A DNA stretch of 64,000 nt from UBA5072 sp963822145 (lineage in GTDB: Bacteria > Bacteroidota > Bacteroidia > Bacteroidales > UBA10428), in the NCBI GenBank assembly GCA_963822145.1, contig CAWGGG010000005.1:1-64000 (forward strand). Reading direction: 5' to 3'. This document shows, piece after piece, positions 35,693 through 45,040 of the stretch. The translations under genes were made by a program, and so were the position numbers. Position 1 is the first letter of the stretch. Each line of letters begins with the position of its first letter. The notes beneath the pieces were generated by a model. That model had not been told where the DNA came from. It saw only the letters and a program-made list of their open reading frames with translations, and did not search any database.

Positions 35693-36781
35693 ATGAGTAA
35701 AAATCTTATTCTGGATAAACTGGAAGGGGTGAAGGGAAGGTTCGACGATGTTAGCAGGTTGCTGACAGCACCGGATATTATGGATGATATGAAAAAGTAC
35801 ATCCAGCTCAATAAGGAATACAAGGAGTTGAGTCCGGTTATCACCGCCTACATGAATTATAAAAACACCCTGAGCAACATTGAATCAGCCAAGGAAATTC
35901 TGGCCGTTGAGAAGGACGAAGAAATGCGGGAAATGGCCAAAGCCGAACTGGATGAACTGAACGGTAAGGTTGGCGATATGGAGGAGCGGTTGAAGCTGCT
36001 GCTCCTCCCGGCGGATCCCCAGGATGCCAAGAATGCCATTCTTGAGATCCGGGCAGGCACAGGAGGTGATGAAGCCAGCATATTTGCCGGAGACCTGTTT
36101 CGGATGTACTCGAAATTCTGTGAACAGAAGGGTTGGAAATCCGAGATCAGTACTTGCACTGAGGGCACCGCAGGAGGTTATAAGGAAATCATTGTCACTG
36201 TCAAAGGAGACGGCGTATATGGCATTCTGAAATATGAATCGGGTGTTCACCGCGTTCAACGGGTACCCCAAACCGAAACTCAGGGTCGCATTCACACATC
36301 GGCTGCGACAGTCGTAGTGCTGCCCGAGGCAGAGGAATTTGATATCGAGGTGAAACAAGAAGATATCCGCATTGATCGGTTCTGTTCATCGGGGCCCGGA
36401 GGGCAGTCGGTTAACACCACCTATTCAGCTGTGCGGCTCACCCACGTTCCTACCGGTGTGGTGGTTTCCTGCCAGGATCAGAAATCACAGCTCAAGAACC
36501 TGGAAAAAGCCATGTCGGAATTACGGACACGGTTATACAACATCGAGTACCAGAAATACCTCGACAGTGTTTCCAGTCAGCGAAAGACCATGGTTTCCAC
36601 AGGCGACCGCTCGGCCAAGATCCGGACCTACAATTACCCGCAGGGACGGGTGACCGATCATCGCATCAATCTCACTTTGTATAACCTGCCCGGCGTGCTC
36701 GACGGAAACATCCATGAAATGATCAGCCAGCTTCAGATGGCTGAGAATGCTGAACGTCTTAAAGCAAGTGCCATTGTCTGA
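35693..36781 (+). CDS. prfA: peptide chain release factor 1
   Basis: A 362-residue class I release factor that reads UAA and UAG. The GGQ hydrolysis motif is SSGPGGQSVNTTYSA (near residue 236), and the stop-codon-reading anticodon-like region contains RVPQTETQGRIHTS. Length and end (RLKASAIV region) are normal. Confidence 0.95.
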   Translation: MSKNLILDKLEGVKGRFDDVSRLLTAPDIMDDMKKYIQLNKEYKELSPVITAYMNYKNTLSNIESAKEILAVEKDEEMREMAKAELDELNGKVGDMEERLKLLLLPADPQDAKNAILEIRAGTGGDEASIFAGDLFRMYSKFCEQKGWKSEISTCTEGTAGGYKEIIVTVKGDGVYGILKYESGVHRVQRVPQTETQGRIHTSAATVVVLPEAEEFDIEVKQEDIRIDRFCSSGPGGQSVNTTYSAVRLTHVPTGVVVSCQDQKSQLKNLEKAMSELRTRLYNIEYQKYLDSVSSQRKTMVSTGDRSAKIRTYNYPQGRVTDHRINLTLYNLPGVLDGNIHEMISQLQMAENAERLKASAIV

Positions 36782-36792
36782 ATTCAGCCGGC

Positions 36793-37617
36793 ATGAATGC
36801 AGAACACCTCTATAACCAGATCAGAAAGAAACAAAGCTTTCTTTGTGTGGGCCTCGACACGGAAATCGATAAACTTCCCGCTCACTTAAGAGGAAAGGAG
36901 CTTCCGCTGTTTGAATTCAACCGGCAGATTGTTGATGCCACACACGACCTGGTGATCGCCTACAAGCCCAATGTGGCTTTCTATGAATGCCTGGGAACCT
37001 TCGGCTGGCAACAACTGGAGCTCACGGTTCGCTATATCAGGGACCGCAATCCCGACATTCTCATCGTTGCGGACGCCAAGCGCGGGGATATCGGGAATAC
37101 CTCCAAAAAATACGCAGAAACCTTTTTCAGGCAACTCGGTTGCGATGCTGTCACCGTGTCACCCTATATGGGAATCGATTCAGTCCTTCCTTTCCTGGAA
37201 TACCCGGACAAATGGGTAATCCTTCTGGCCCTGACCTCAAACCGGGGTGCAGAGGATTTTCAATTCCTGGTCACCGGAAATCATGAAAGATTGTTTGAAA
37301 CGGTATTGCGCAAATCCTCAGCCTGGGGAAATTCTGACAACACGATGTATGTGGTGGGAGCAACGCAGGCTTCCCTGCTCGTTAAAGTCCGTGAAATCGT
37401 CCCAGACCATTTTTTGCTGATTCCCGGTGTTGGCGCACAGGGTGGCGATCTGAACCAGGTGGTTGATTATGGGTTCAACAAACGGTGCGGACTCATTGTC
37501 AATGCTTCCCGGTCAATCCTCTACGCTGATGATTCGGAGAAATTCGCAGGGGCGGCAAGGGAACAGGCACTTCATTTGCAGCGGCAGATGCAGGAAATTC
37601 TAGCAGCCAGGCTGTGA
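36793..37617 (+). CDS. pyrF: orotidine 5'-phosphate decarboxylase (type 2)
   Basis: A 274-residue OMP decarboxylase, the last step to UMP. The catalytic array is ILIVADAKRGDIGNTSKKYA (D-x-K-x-x-D, near residue 94). The phosphate-binding end is LIPGVGAQGGDLNQVV and GLIVNASRSILYA. The longer type 2 form is usual in this phylum. It follows prfA after 11 bases, so they are likely cotranscribed. Confidence 0.95.
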   Translation: MNAEHLYNQIRKKQSFLCVGLDTEIDKLPAHLRGKELPLFEFNRQIVDATHDLVIAYKPNVAFYECLGTFGWQQLELTVRYIRDRNPDILIVADAKRGDIGNTSKKYAETFFRQLGCDAVTVSPYMGIDSVLPFLEYPDKWVILLALTSNRGAEDFQFLVTGNHERLFETVLRKSSAWGNSDNTMYVVGATQASLLVKVREIVPDHFLLIPGVGAQGGDLNQVVDYGFNKRCGLIVNASRSILYADDSEKFAGAAREQALHLQRQMQEILAARL

Positions 37618-37696
37618 AGGTACTGAGTTGATTGCAGGCGGACTTACCCGCCGTTAATGGAATTGTTTACAGGTAATATCGTTAAAACGTTAAATC

Positions 37697-38965
37697 ATGA
37701 CTGAAGATTTTCTCCATTTCATCTGGAAATTTGGTTTGTTTGAACGTACCGGCTTGGTCACGGATGCCGGTGAAGAGGTTCAGGTAATATCCCTGGGGCA
37801 GCACAATTCAGACGCAGGCCCCGATTTCCTGAATGCCCGCATCAGGATAGGGCAAACCACGTGGGCGGGCAATGTTGAGATTCACCTGCGTTCAACGGAC
37901 TGGACCGATCACCGGCATCACCTCGACAAGTCGTATGATAGTGTGATCCTGCATGTGGTTCACATTCGCAACGATAGGATTGCACGGTCATCCGGCGAAA
38001 TAATTCCTGAAATTGAGCTTCGGTTCAATCCGGTGCTCTTTGAGAACTATCGGTATCTCCTGGGCCAGCGGAACGGGCAGCCATGCAGCTACAGGATCCG
38101 GCAGATCGACCCGTTTCTCCTGGAAATGTGGCTCAATTCCCTGGTAATAGAGCGGCTGCAGCAAAAGGCGCAATATATCGGCGGACTGCTCGATCATTAC
38201 AGGAACAACTGGGATGAGGCATTTTATATCGTCCTCGCCCGTGGCTTTGGATTCGGACTGAACACCCTGCCATTTGAAATGCTTGCAAAATCTATTCCCC
38301 TGGCCGTTCTGGCCCGTTATTGCAACAATCCTTTCCGGTCAGAGGCGGTGCTGCTGGGTCAGGCAGGGTTCCTGGAAGATGAAAGATTGTTTCCGGCATA
38401 TTATGCTGCATTACGAAAGGAATATATCCACCAGCGACATAAGTACGGGCTGAAACCTGTGGAGAAGCATTTATGGAAATTTCTGCGGCTCAGACCTGTA
38501 AATTTCCCTACAATCAGGATCGCCCAGTTCGCGTCTGTGGTGGCAAGGTCCGCCGGTTTGTTTTCCCGGGTAACGGCTTGCCTGGATATAAGTGAACTGC
38601 ATGCGATATTTGATGTACAGGCCACTTCGTTCTGGGATACCCATTACACCTTTGAGACGGAGACTTCCTTCAGGGTAAAAAGACTCGGAACAGAGGCATT
38701 CCAGGTCCTGGTTATCAATGCCGTGGTCCCTTTTCTTTTTGTTTATGGCCAGAGAACCGGTCAGTCCGTTTATAAAGACCGGGCCATGGAATGGCTGAAT
38801 GGACTTCCCCCGGAGAAAAACCGGGTGATTTCCCGGTGGAACAGCCTGGGTATGAAACCGGCGTCCGCTTTCTACAGCCAGGCGTTGCTGCAGATGCAAA
38901 CCCGTTACTGCAGCCAGAAAGCTTGCCTGGCGTGCTCCGTGGGAGCAAGACTTATTCAGGGCTAA
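37697..38965 (+). CDS. DUF2851 family protein
   Basis: A 422-residue protein with the DUF2851 pattern: an FLHFIWKFGLF opening, the NSDAGPDFLNARI and WAGNVEIHLRSTDW block (E and D residues placed like a nuclease-type core), then HVVHIRNDR, and a C-terminal CSQKACLACSVGARLI cysteine cluster. The family is nearly confined to Bacteroidetes and has no proven function. A nuclease role is possible from the D/E layout but is inference only. Confidence 0.8.
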   Translation: MTEDFLHFIWKFGLFERTGLVTDAGEEVQVISLGQHNSDAGPDFLNARIRIGQTTWAGNVEIHLRSTDWTDHRHHLDKSYDSVILHVVHIRNDRIARSSGEIIPEIELRFNPVLFENYRYLLGQRNGQPCSYRIRQIDPFLLEMWLNSLVIERLQQKAQYIGGLLDHYRNNWDEAFYIVLARGFGFGLNTLPFEMLAKSIPLAVLARYCNNPFRSEAVLLGQAGFLEDERLFPAYYAALRKEYIHQRHKYGLKPVEKHLWKFLRLRPVNFPTIRIAQFASVVARSAGLFSRVTACLDISELHAIFDVQATSFWDTHYTFETETSFRVKRLGTEAFQVLVINAVVPFLFVYGQRTGQSVYKDRAMEWLNGLPPEKNRVISRWNSLGMKPASAFYSQALLQMQTRYCSQKACLACSVGARLIQG

Positions 38966-38990
38966 GGCCCTTGTTGACAAATGGACACAT

Positions 38991-39111
38991 GAGGCTTTCC
39001 CAAAAGTAGTATAATTGTCCTATTGAGCGGAGTCGAAATATGACAATCATTTGATTATCAAATGTCAGGCTGAGCGAAGTCGAAGCCTGTTATTGCTTTT
39101 GAGACAGCCTC
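38991..39111. mobile_element. 121-bp MITE-like element, copy 2
   Basis: Inverted copy of 29838-29958 with the same length. The ends are GAGGCTTTCCCAAAAG and CTTTTGAGACAGCCTC. The centre contains the palindrome ATTTGATTATCAAAT and the words GAGCGGAGTCGAA and GAGCGAAGTCGAAGCC, so the whole element could fold back on itself. Confidence 0.75.
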
Positions 39112-39241
39112 GCAGATATTGTACTTATCAGGCAGGGCTTAAGCCCTGAAAATACTTGTAAAAAAATCAGTAAAATATTTGGAGAATAGTAAAACATACC
39201 CTACATTTGATATCAAAATAATATCATTAAAATATCAAATT

Positions 39242-40096
39242 ATGAAAACTGAAAGAACTATTGTGCCCATTAATGGCTATGTTATGTTTGCCGTAGCATT
39301 CTTCCTGCTGGTAGCGTTAGTGTTTGCCGGTATACGGGAGATCGTCTGGCTGGGGATTCCACTGGCGTTAGGTCTCACTTTCATAGGCCCTGGATTCTTT
39401 ATCGTAAATCCGAATGCCTCCAAAGTACTGCTGCTTTTTGGGGCTTACCGGGGAAGTGTCAAGCAAAACGGTTTTTTCTGGCTTATACCGTTTTATAAAC
39501 GTACAGATATTTCGCTCAGGGCCCGAAATTTCGAAAGTGACAAGATCAAGGTCAATGACAAGATCGGCAACCCGGTTTTGATCAGTGTGATCCTGGTATG
39601 GCGTGTAAAGGAAACCTTTAAGGCTGCTTTTGAGATCGATAACTATGAAAACTTTGTGAAAATACAGACCGATTCTGCGGTTCGTAAGCTCGCCGGCACT
39701 TATCCTTATGACCACTTTGAGGACGAAAGGGCTGATATCACACTCAGTTCGAATTTTGAGCAGGTGAATGATAATCTGGAGAGAGAAATATCAGAAAGAT
39801 TGGAAATGGCTGGGCTCGAAGTAATTGAAGCCCGTATAGCCTATTTGGCCTATGCCCCGGAGATTGCGCAAGCGATGTTGCGGCGTCAGCAAGCTACGGC
39901 CACTGTGGCTGCCAGGTTTAAGATTGTTGAAGGCGCTGTGGGCATGGTTGAGAGTGCACTTCAACTGCTTTCAAAGAAGGCTATCATTAATCTTGACGAG
40001 GAGCGAAAGGCCGCCATGGTGAGCAATTTACTGGTGGTGCTCTGCGGTGACAGCCATGTGGAACCGGTTATTAACGCTGGTACTTTACATCAATAG
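39242..40096 (+). CDS. SPFH/band 7 domain membrane protein
   Basis: A 284-residue stomatin/prohibitin-like protein (ATG at 39242, just before two hydrophobic segments at about 12-55). The SPFH domain runs from IVNPNASKVLLLFGAYRGSVKQNG to IEARIAYLAYAPEIAQAMLRRQQA. The end is helical. Such proteins form membrane microdomain scaffolds. It is followed four bases later by an Arc-type gene, an arrangement often kept in bacteria, though the link is not understood. Confidence 0.85.
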   Translation: MKTERTIVPINGYVMFAVAFFLLVALVFAGIREIVWLGIPLALGLTFIGPGFFIVNPNASKVLLLFGAYRGSVKQNGFFWLIPFYKRTDISLRARNFESDKIKVNDKIGNPVLISVILVWRVKETFKAAFEIDNYENFVKIQTDSAVRKLAGTYPYDHFEDERADITLSSNFEQVNDNLEREISERLEMAGLEVIEARIAYLAYAPEIAQAMLRRQQATATVAARFKIVEGAVGMVESALQLLSKKAIINLDEERKAAMVSNLLVVLCGDSHVEPVINAGTLHQ

Positions 40097-40099
40097 AAA

Positions 40100-40273
40100 A
40101 TGGCAGATAAAAAACCATTCGTTCTCAGGATTGATACGGAGACCATGAAGAAGATCGAGAAATGGGCATCTGATGAATTCAGGAGTGTAAACGGTCAGAT
40201 GGAATGGATGCTGAACAAATGTCTCAAAGAATCAGGCCGTTTAAAATCAAGACAAGGGGATGAGGAAAGGTAA
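40100..40273 (+). CDS. Arc-type ribbon-helix-helix small protein
   Basis: A 57-residue protein. The strand KPFVLRIDTETMKKIEKWA is followed by two helices (ASDEFRSVNGQMEWMLNKCL), matching the Arc/MetJ ribbon-helix-helix fold. It starts four bases after the SPFH stop codon. DNA or partner binding by the strand pair is expected; the target is unknown. Confidence 0.8.
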   Translation: MADKKPFVLRIDTETMKKIEKWASDEFRSVNGQMEWMLNKCLKESGRLKSRQGDEER

Positions 40274-40291
40274 ATTTTTACGAAGAAAGTA

Positions 40292-40321
40292 TTGATTTGT
40301 GAAAAAAAATAAATACTTTTG
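40292..40321 (+). promoter_or_regulatory. promoter of rpsO
   Basis: TTG (40292-40294), 19 bases, TACTTTTG (40314-40321), giving a leader of about 35 bases. Confidence 0.65.
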
Positions 40322-40359
40322 CAACTCAAAATTTGAAGAAGTGTAATTAATTAGGAGTT

Positions 40360-40629
40360 ATGTATTTATCAACTGAAAAGAAAAAGGAGATTTTCAAATC
40401 ATTCGGGAATTCAGAAACCAATACCGGTTCTGCTGAGAGTCAGGTTGCCCTGTTCACCCACAGGATTAGTCATCTTACAGAACATCTCAAAGTCAGCAAA
40501 AAGGATTTTGGCACCCAGCGTGCACTTCTCAGGTTGGTTGGTAAGCGCCGGAGGCTTCTTGATTATCTCCGCACCCGCGATATCGAAAGGTACCGTTCGA
40601 TCCTAAAAGAACTTAATCTACGTAAATAA
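40360..40629 (+). CDS. rpsO: 30S ribosomal protein S15
   Basis: An 89-residue S15, the normal length. The conserved FGNSETNTGSAESQVALFTHRI and the LLRLVGKRRRLLDYLR helix that binds 16S rRNA are intact (quoted in part). It is followed by a terminator-like hairpin and pnp, the same order as in many bacteria. Confidence 0.98.
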   Translation: MYLSTEKKKEIFKSFGNSETNTGSAESQVALFTHRISHLTEHLKVSKKDFGTQRALLRLVGKRRRLLDYLRTRDIERYRSILKELNLRK

Positions 40630-40633
40630 CAAG

Positions 40634-40662
40634 AAAAGGGCAATTCTGAAATTGCCTTTTTC
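40634..40662 (+). terminator. terminator/attenuator between rpsO and pnp
   Basis: GGCAATT (40639-40645) pairs with AATTGCC (40650-40656) across a CTGA loop; the flanking A and T runs extend the stem. Confidence 0.75.
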
Positions 40663-40671
40663 TTTTCCTAT

Positions 40672-40688
40672 ATGGCCGATGAGGCCAT
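40672..40688 (+). promoter_or_regulatory. hairpin in the pnp leader
   Basis: ATGGCC-GATGA-GGCCAT forms a 6-bp stem 25 bases before the pnp start. In enterobacteria a hairpin here is cut by RNase III for PNPase autocontrol. A similar role is possible but unproven. Confidence 0.4.
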
Positions 40689-40712
40689 TCATTTATTTTA
40701 ATCCAATACATT

Positions 40713-42941
40713 ATGTTTAATACATTTGAAAAAACCATTACCCTTGATGATGGAAGAACCATTACCCTTGAAACCGGTAAGCTGGCCAGACAGGCAGACG
40801 GAGCTGTGGTAGTCAGGATGGGCAACACCATGTTGCTGGCTTCTGTGGTTTCTGCCAAAGAAGGTGCACCGGATAGTGACTATATGCCTTTACAGGTCGA
40901 GTATAAAGAAAAATTTGCTGCTATTGGTCGTTTCCCCGGCGGATTCCTGAAAAGAGAATCCAGACCGAGCGACTACGAGATCCTCATTTCACGGTTGATT
41001 GACCGTGCCCTGCGTCCGCTTTTCCCGGAAGATTATCATGCCGACACTTTTGTAAACGTAATGCTGATTTCAGCTGATAAGGATACAATGCCGGATGCAT
41101 TGGCAGGATTGGCTGCCTCTGCGGCTTTGATGGTTTCGGACGTTCCTTTTAAGGGACCGATTTCTGAAGTGCGCATTGCCCGGATCGAAGGTAAATTTGT
41201 CATCAATCCTCCTTTCGCGGATCTTAGCAAATCGGATATCGATATCATGGTTGCTGCCACGGCCGAGAACATCGTGATGGTTGAGGGCGAGATGAGTGAA
41301 GTTTCCGAGGAGGATATGCTTGAGGCGCTTAAGGTGGCGCATGATGCTATTAAAATACAGTGCAAGGCGCAGCTCGACCTCATGGTTGAAGCCGGAAAAA
41401 GCCAGAAAAGAGTATACTCCCACGAGGTTCATGATGAAGAGCTCCGGAAGCAGATATGGGAAGCCGGTTATGACAAGTATTACCAGATTGCCAAAACCAT
41501 TCCCGGCAAGCACGAACGCCATGATGCGCTGGAGCAGGTGAGGGCTGATTTCAAAGCCTCTTTCCCGGAAGGCACTCAGGTGAATGAAACTTTGGTGAAC
41601 CGTTATTTTCATGATGTTGAGAAAGAAGCAGTCCGCAAACTGATTCTTCAGGAAGGACTCCGTGTGGATGGTCGCAAAACAACCGATATCCGCCCCATCT
41701 GGTGCGATGTGGATTATCTTCCTGCCGCCCATGGTTCTGCGGTTTTCACCCGTGGAGAAACCCAGTCGCTTACCTCGGTTACCCTGGGGACCAAGCTTGA
41801 TGAGAAAGCAATTGATGAGGTATTGATCCAGGGTACCGAAAAATTCGTGCTGCATTACAATTTTCCTCCCTTCTCAACAGGAGAAGCCAGACCATCACGC
41901 GGTATCAGCCGCCGTGAAGTGGGGCATGGCAACCTGGCCCACAGGGCGCTGAAACGCATGATTCCGGCTGATAATATTTATGCCATCCGGGTGGTGTCTG
42001 ACATTCTCGAATCCAATGGCTCCTCCTCCATGGCTACAGTATGCGCCGGAACCATGGCCCTTATGGATGCAGGCGTAAAAATCAAGAAGCCTGTTTCAGG
42101 CATTGCCATGGGATTGATCACCGAAACCAAAACTGGAAAATTTGCCATCCTCTCCGATATTCTCGGCGATGAGGATCATCTGGGCGATATGGACTTTAAG
42201 GTTACCGGAACCCGTGACGGAATCACCGCAACCCAGATGGATATTAAGGTGGAAGGCCTTACTTTTGAAATACTGAAAAAAGCACTGGCACAGGCACGTG
42301 CAGGAAGAATGCACATTCTGGATAAAATAATTGAAGCCATACCGGAACCCAGGGCAGATTACAAACCCCAGGTTCCCCGCATGGTGCAGATCATCATTCC
42401 CAAAGAACTCATTGGTGCTGTTATCGGTCCTGGAGGCCGTGTGATCCAGGATATCCAGGCAAAAACTGGAGCCGTGGTAAACATCGAGGAAATCGATGGA
42501 AGAGGGGAGATCAATGTGGCTTCTGCCGACAAAGCATCTATAGAGGCTGCTATTGCAAGGATCAATGCTATTGTTGAGCAACCCGAAGCCGGGAAAGTCT
42601 ACAAGGGAATCGTAAAAGGTATTCAGACTTTCGGTGCCTTCGTGGAAATTCTGCCCGGCAAGCAGGGATTGCTGCATATATCCGAACTTGACTGGCAGCG
42701 CGTGGAGAATGTTGAAGATGTGCTCAAGGAAGGTGATGAGGTTGAGGTTAAACTGCTGGAGGTGGATACCAAGAGCGGAAAACTCAGTCTTTCCCGAAAA
42801 GTACTGTTGCCTGTACCCGAGGGATTTGTACCTCCTGCACCGCGACCCAGGGAACCCAGAGGGGACTCCAGGGGCAGAAGGGATTCACGCGACGGACGCG
42901 ACAGGCGGGATAACAGGGGCCATCGCGATCGCAGGGATTAG
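40713..42941 (+). CDS. pnp: polyribonucleotide nucleotidyltransferase (PNPase)
   Basis: A 742-residue phosphorolytic exoribonuclease. It has two RNase PH-like domains (GRFPGGFLKRESRPSDYE; FPPFSTGEARPSRGISRREVGHGNLAHRAL in the second), a KH domain (IPKELIGAVIGPGGRVIQDIQAKTGA) and an S1 domain (GKVYKGIVKGIQTFGAFVEILPGKQGLLHISEL); motifs quoted in part. The C-terminal tail of about 35 residues is Arg/Asp-rich and unordered, likely an RNA-contact extension. It acts in mRNA decay and RNA quality control. Confidence 0.97.
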   Translation: MFNTFEKTITLDDGRTITLETGKLARQADGAVVVRMGNTMLLASVVSAKEGAPDSDYMPLQVEYKEKFAAIGRFPGGFLKRESRPSDYEILISRLIDRALRPLFPEDYHADTFVNVMLISADKDTMPDALAGLAASAALMVSDVPFKGPISEVRIARIEGKFVINPPFADLSKSDIDIMVAATAENIVMVEGEMSEVSEEDMLEALKVAHDAIKIQCKAQLDLMVEAGKSQKRVYSHEVHDEELRKQIWEAGYDKYYQIAKTIPGKHERHDALEQVRADFKASFPEGTQVNETLVNRYFHDVEKEAVRKLILQEGLRVDGRKTTDIRPIWCDVDYLPAAHGSAVFTRGETQSLTSVTLGTKLDEKAIDEVLIQGTEKFVLHYNFPPFSTGEARPSRGISRREVGHGNLAHRALKRMIPADNIYAIRVVSDILESNGSSSMATVCAGTMALMDAGVKIKKPVSGIAMGLITETKTGKFAILSDILGDEDHLGDMDFKVTGTRDGITATQMDIKVEGLTFEILKKALAQARAGRMHILDKIIEAIPEPRADYKPQVPRMVQIIIPKELIGAVIGPGGRVIQDIQAKTGAVVNIEEIDGRGEINVASADKASIEAAIARINAIVEQPEAGKVYKGIVKGIQTFGAFVEILPGKQGLLHISELDWQRVENVEDVLKEGDEVEVKLLEVDTKSGKLSLSRKVLLPVPEGFVPPAPRPREPRGDSRGRRDSRDGRDRRDNRGHRDRRD

Positions 42942-43137
42942 GCATTCTGCGGGTTACATATTTTTTACCATTTTTTTGAGGTTGTCTTTTTTTGGCCCGG
43001 TTTTTGTAACCGATGGGGGCATTAAACGAGAAGCATATATATGGGCATACCTTGTAACTGTATGTTATTTTTGCTAACTTTGATTAAAAAATAGCAAAGT
43101 CTGATTGCAATTTCTTTTATTAAATCATAACATTTTG

Positions 43138-43145
43138 TAACTTTG
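43138..43145 (+). promoter_or_regulatory. -7 element before the TPR lipoprotein gene
   Basis: TAACTTTG fits TAnnTTTG, about 60 bases before the ATG. A second TAACTTTG lies at about 43074-43081. Confidence 0.45.
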
Positions 43146-43206
43146 TAAACACCATAATCTTACATCGCTTATTTTTCAGAATTGTAAAACAAATAACTAT
43201 TGAATC

Positions 43207-44931
43207 ATGAAGAAAATTAAACTGAACTACCTAACCATTATTGTTATTGCCGCTTTTATCCTGAGCGGTTGTGCCGGTCTCACGAAGATGAGAGATAATT
43301 CCAGTACGGTTTCATACCAGGTTAAACCTAATCCCCTCGAAACACACGCCGGAGAAGTTAAAGTATCGGGTGATGTGAAATTTCCGGAAAAATATTTTAA
43401 CAAGAAAGCCGTTGTTGTCGCTACACCGGTTCTTAAGTATGAAGGCGGACAGGTGGAATTTCCAGCCACAACCTTACAGGGTGAAAAAGTGGAAGCCAAC
43501 AATAAAGTGATTCCCTATGCCGGCGGTGGCTATACGTTTTCAGGCGCCGTTCCTTACAAGCCCGAACTGATGAAATCGGAACTTGTTGTCAATTATTCTG
43601 CACGCATAAAAGAGAAGGATCCGGTTGAGTACGGATCTGTGAAGATTGCTGACGGTGTTATTGCTACCCCTACACTGGTAAAGGTTGATCCCAAGGCTGT
43701 TATGATGAATGACAATTTCCAGCGGATTATTCCCGAAAGCTATACTGCCGATATCCACTATGTTATCAACAAAGCTGATGTCAGGAAGACAGAACTGAAA
43801 GGTGAGGATGTTGTGGCTATGGAACAGAAACTTGGCGAGGCCAAGGCCACCCCAAATAAGCAAATCAAGGGTGCCAAGATTTCAGCATATGCTTCACCCG
43901 ATGGTGCTCTCGAACTTAACGAAAAGCTCTCTGCAAATCGTGAAACTTCCGCTGAGAAATACTTCAAAAAAGCATTGAAGGACAAACAGATCACCGAAGC
44001 TGAAGCACAGGGTTTCCTGAGTATGATGACCACTCCCGAAGACTGGGAAGGTTTCAAGGCCTTGATGGAAAAATCAAGCATCCAGGATAAGGAATTGATC
44101 CTGCGCGTTCTGTCGATGTATTCCGATCCGGTTGTCCGTGAAAAAGAAATCAAGAATATTTCCGCAGCTTACAAAGAAATTGCTGATGAGGTATTGCCCC
44201 AGCTCCGCCGTTCTGTTATGAGCGTTGATGTTGACGTAGTTGGTAAATCAGATGAGGAATTGCTCAAACTCGGACTCAGCGATCCCAAAGTATTAAATCT
44301 TGAAGAGATACTGTATGCAGGTACCCTTACCAGCAACCTGAATGAGAAGGCCGCTATCTATAAAGCCGCAACTGAAAGTTTCCCGCAATGCATCAGGGCA
44401 AAGAATAACCTGGGCTATGTTTATCTGCAACAGGGAAAGGTTGCTGATGCAAAAGATTGTTTTGTAGCCGCCAAGGCCATCAATGACAATGCCACTGTTA
44501 AGGCCAACCTGGGTGCTGTTGCTCTGGCCCAAGGCGATCTGAAGACCGCTGAAGAATTACTTACCAGCGCCATGAGCGCCGGTGATGCTCCCAGCTATAA
44601 CCTCGGTATCATTAAGGTGAAACAGGGCGACTATGCTGCTGCTGTTAACTATTTCGGCAACAAGCCTTCCTTCAATGCAGCTCTCGCTCAATTGCTCAAC
44701 GGCGGCAATGATAAGGCCATCGCTACTTTAAATGCCATGGGAGATGTGAAAGACGCCTGGGTATATTACCTGAAAGCTGTTGCCAGCGCAAGGGGCGGTG
44801 TAGCCGACGGAGTTATCACCAACCTGCGCCAGGCCATCAGCCTTGATGCCAGTGTCAAAGCTTATGCCGCAAAGGATGCTGAATTCCTCAAATTCGCTTC
44901 CACTGACGCTTTCAAACAATTGTTGCAGTAA
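43207..44931 (+). CDS. TPR lipoprotein with OmpA-like segment
   Basis: A 574-residue lipoprotein (signal MKKIKLNYLTIIVIAAFILS, lipobox SGC). After about 200 residues of beta-rich repeats comes GAKISAYASPDGALELNEKLSANRETSAEKYF (quoted in part), which resembles the peptidoglycan-binding OmpA/MotB segment (ASPxGxxxxNxxLSxxRA). The last 210 residues are TPR-like (NNLGYVYLQQGKVADAKDCF; ANLGAVALAQGDLKTAEELL). It is probably an abundant outer-membrane lipoprotein of the cell envelope. Low Trp and high Ala/Lys content and a strong terminator fit good expression. The exact role is unknown. Confidence 0.78.
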   Translation: MKKIKLNYLTIIVIAAFILSGCAGLTKMRDNSSTVSYQVKPNPLETHAGEVKVSGDVKFPEKYFNKKAVVVATPVLKYEGGQVEFPATTLQGEKVEANNKVIPYAGGGYTFSGAVPYKPELMKSELVVNYSARIKEKDPVEYGSVKIADGVIATPTLVKVDPKAVMMNDNFQRIIPESYTADIHYVINKADVRKTELKGEDVVAMEQKLGEAKATPNKQIKGAKISAYASPDGALELNEKLSANRETSAEKYFKKALKDKQITEAEAQGFLSMMTTPEDWEGFKALMEKSSIQDKELILRVLSMYSDPVVREKEIKNISAAYKEIADEVLPQLRRSVMSVDVDVVGKSDEELLKLGLSDPKVLNLEEILYAGTLTSNLNEKAAIYKAATESFPQCIRAKNNLGYVYLQQGKVADAKDCFVAAKAINDNATVKANLGAVALAQGDLKTAEELLTSAMSAGDAPSYNLGIIKVKQGDYAAAVNYFGNKPSFNAALAQLLNGGNDKAIATLNAMGDVKDAWVYYLKAVASARGGVADGVITNLRQAISLDASVKAYAAKDAEFLKFASTDAFKQLLQ

Positions 44932-44950
44932 CTACTTCACCAATAATATA

Positions 44951-44976
44951 AACCCCGCCACAAGCGGGGTTTTTTA
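44951..44976 (+). terminator. Rho-independent terminator
   Basis: AACCCCGC-CACAA-GCGGGGTT stem followed by a T run, 20 bases after the TPR lipoprotein gene. Confidence 0.9.
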
Positions 44977-45040
44977 TTTATATTGCATGGTTTGTGTTTA
45001 TTTTACTACCTTTATTCTCAACCTTTAATCCATAAAACTC

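Noticed and set aside
41070..42677. Long minus-strand frames inside pnp
   Set aside because: Shadows of strongly biased coding sequence; no start signals or family features.
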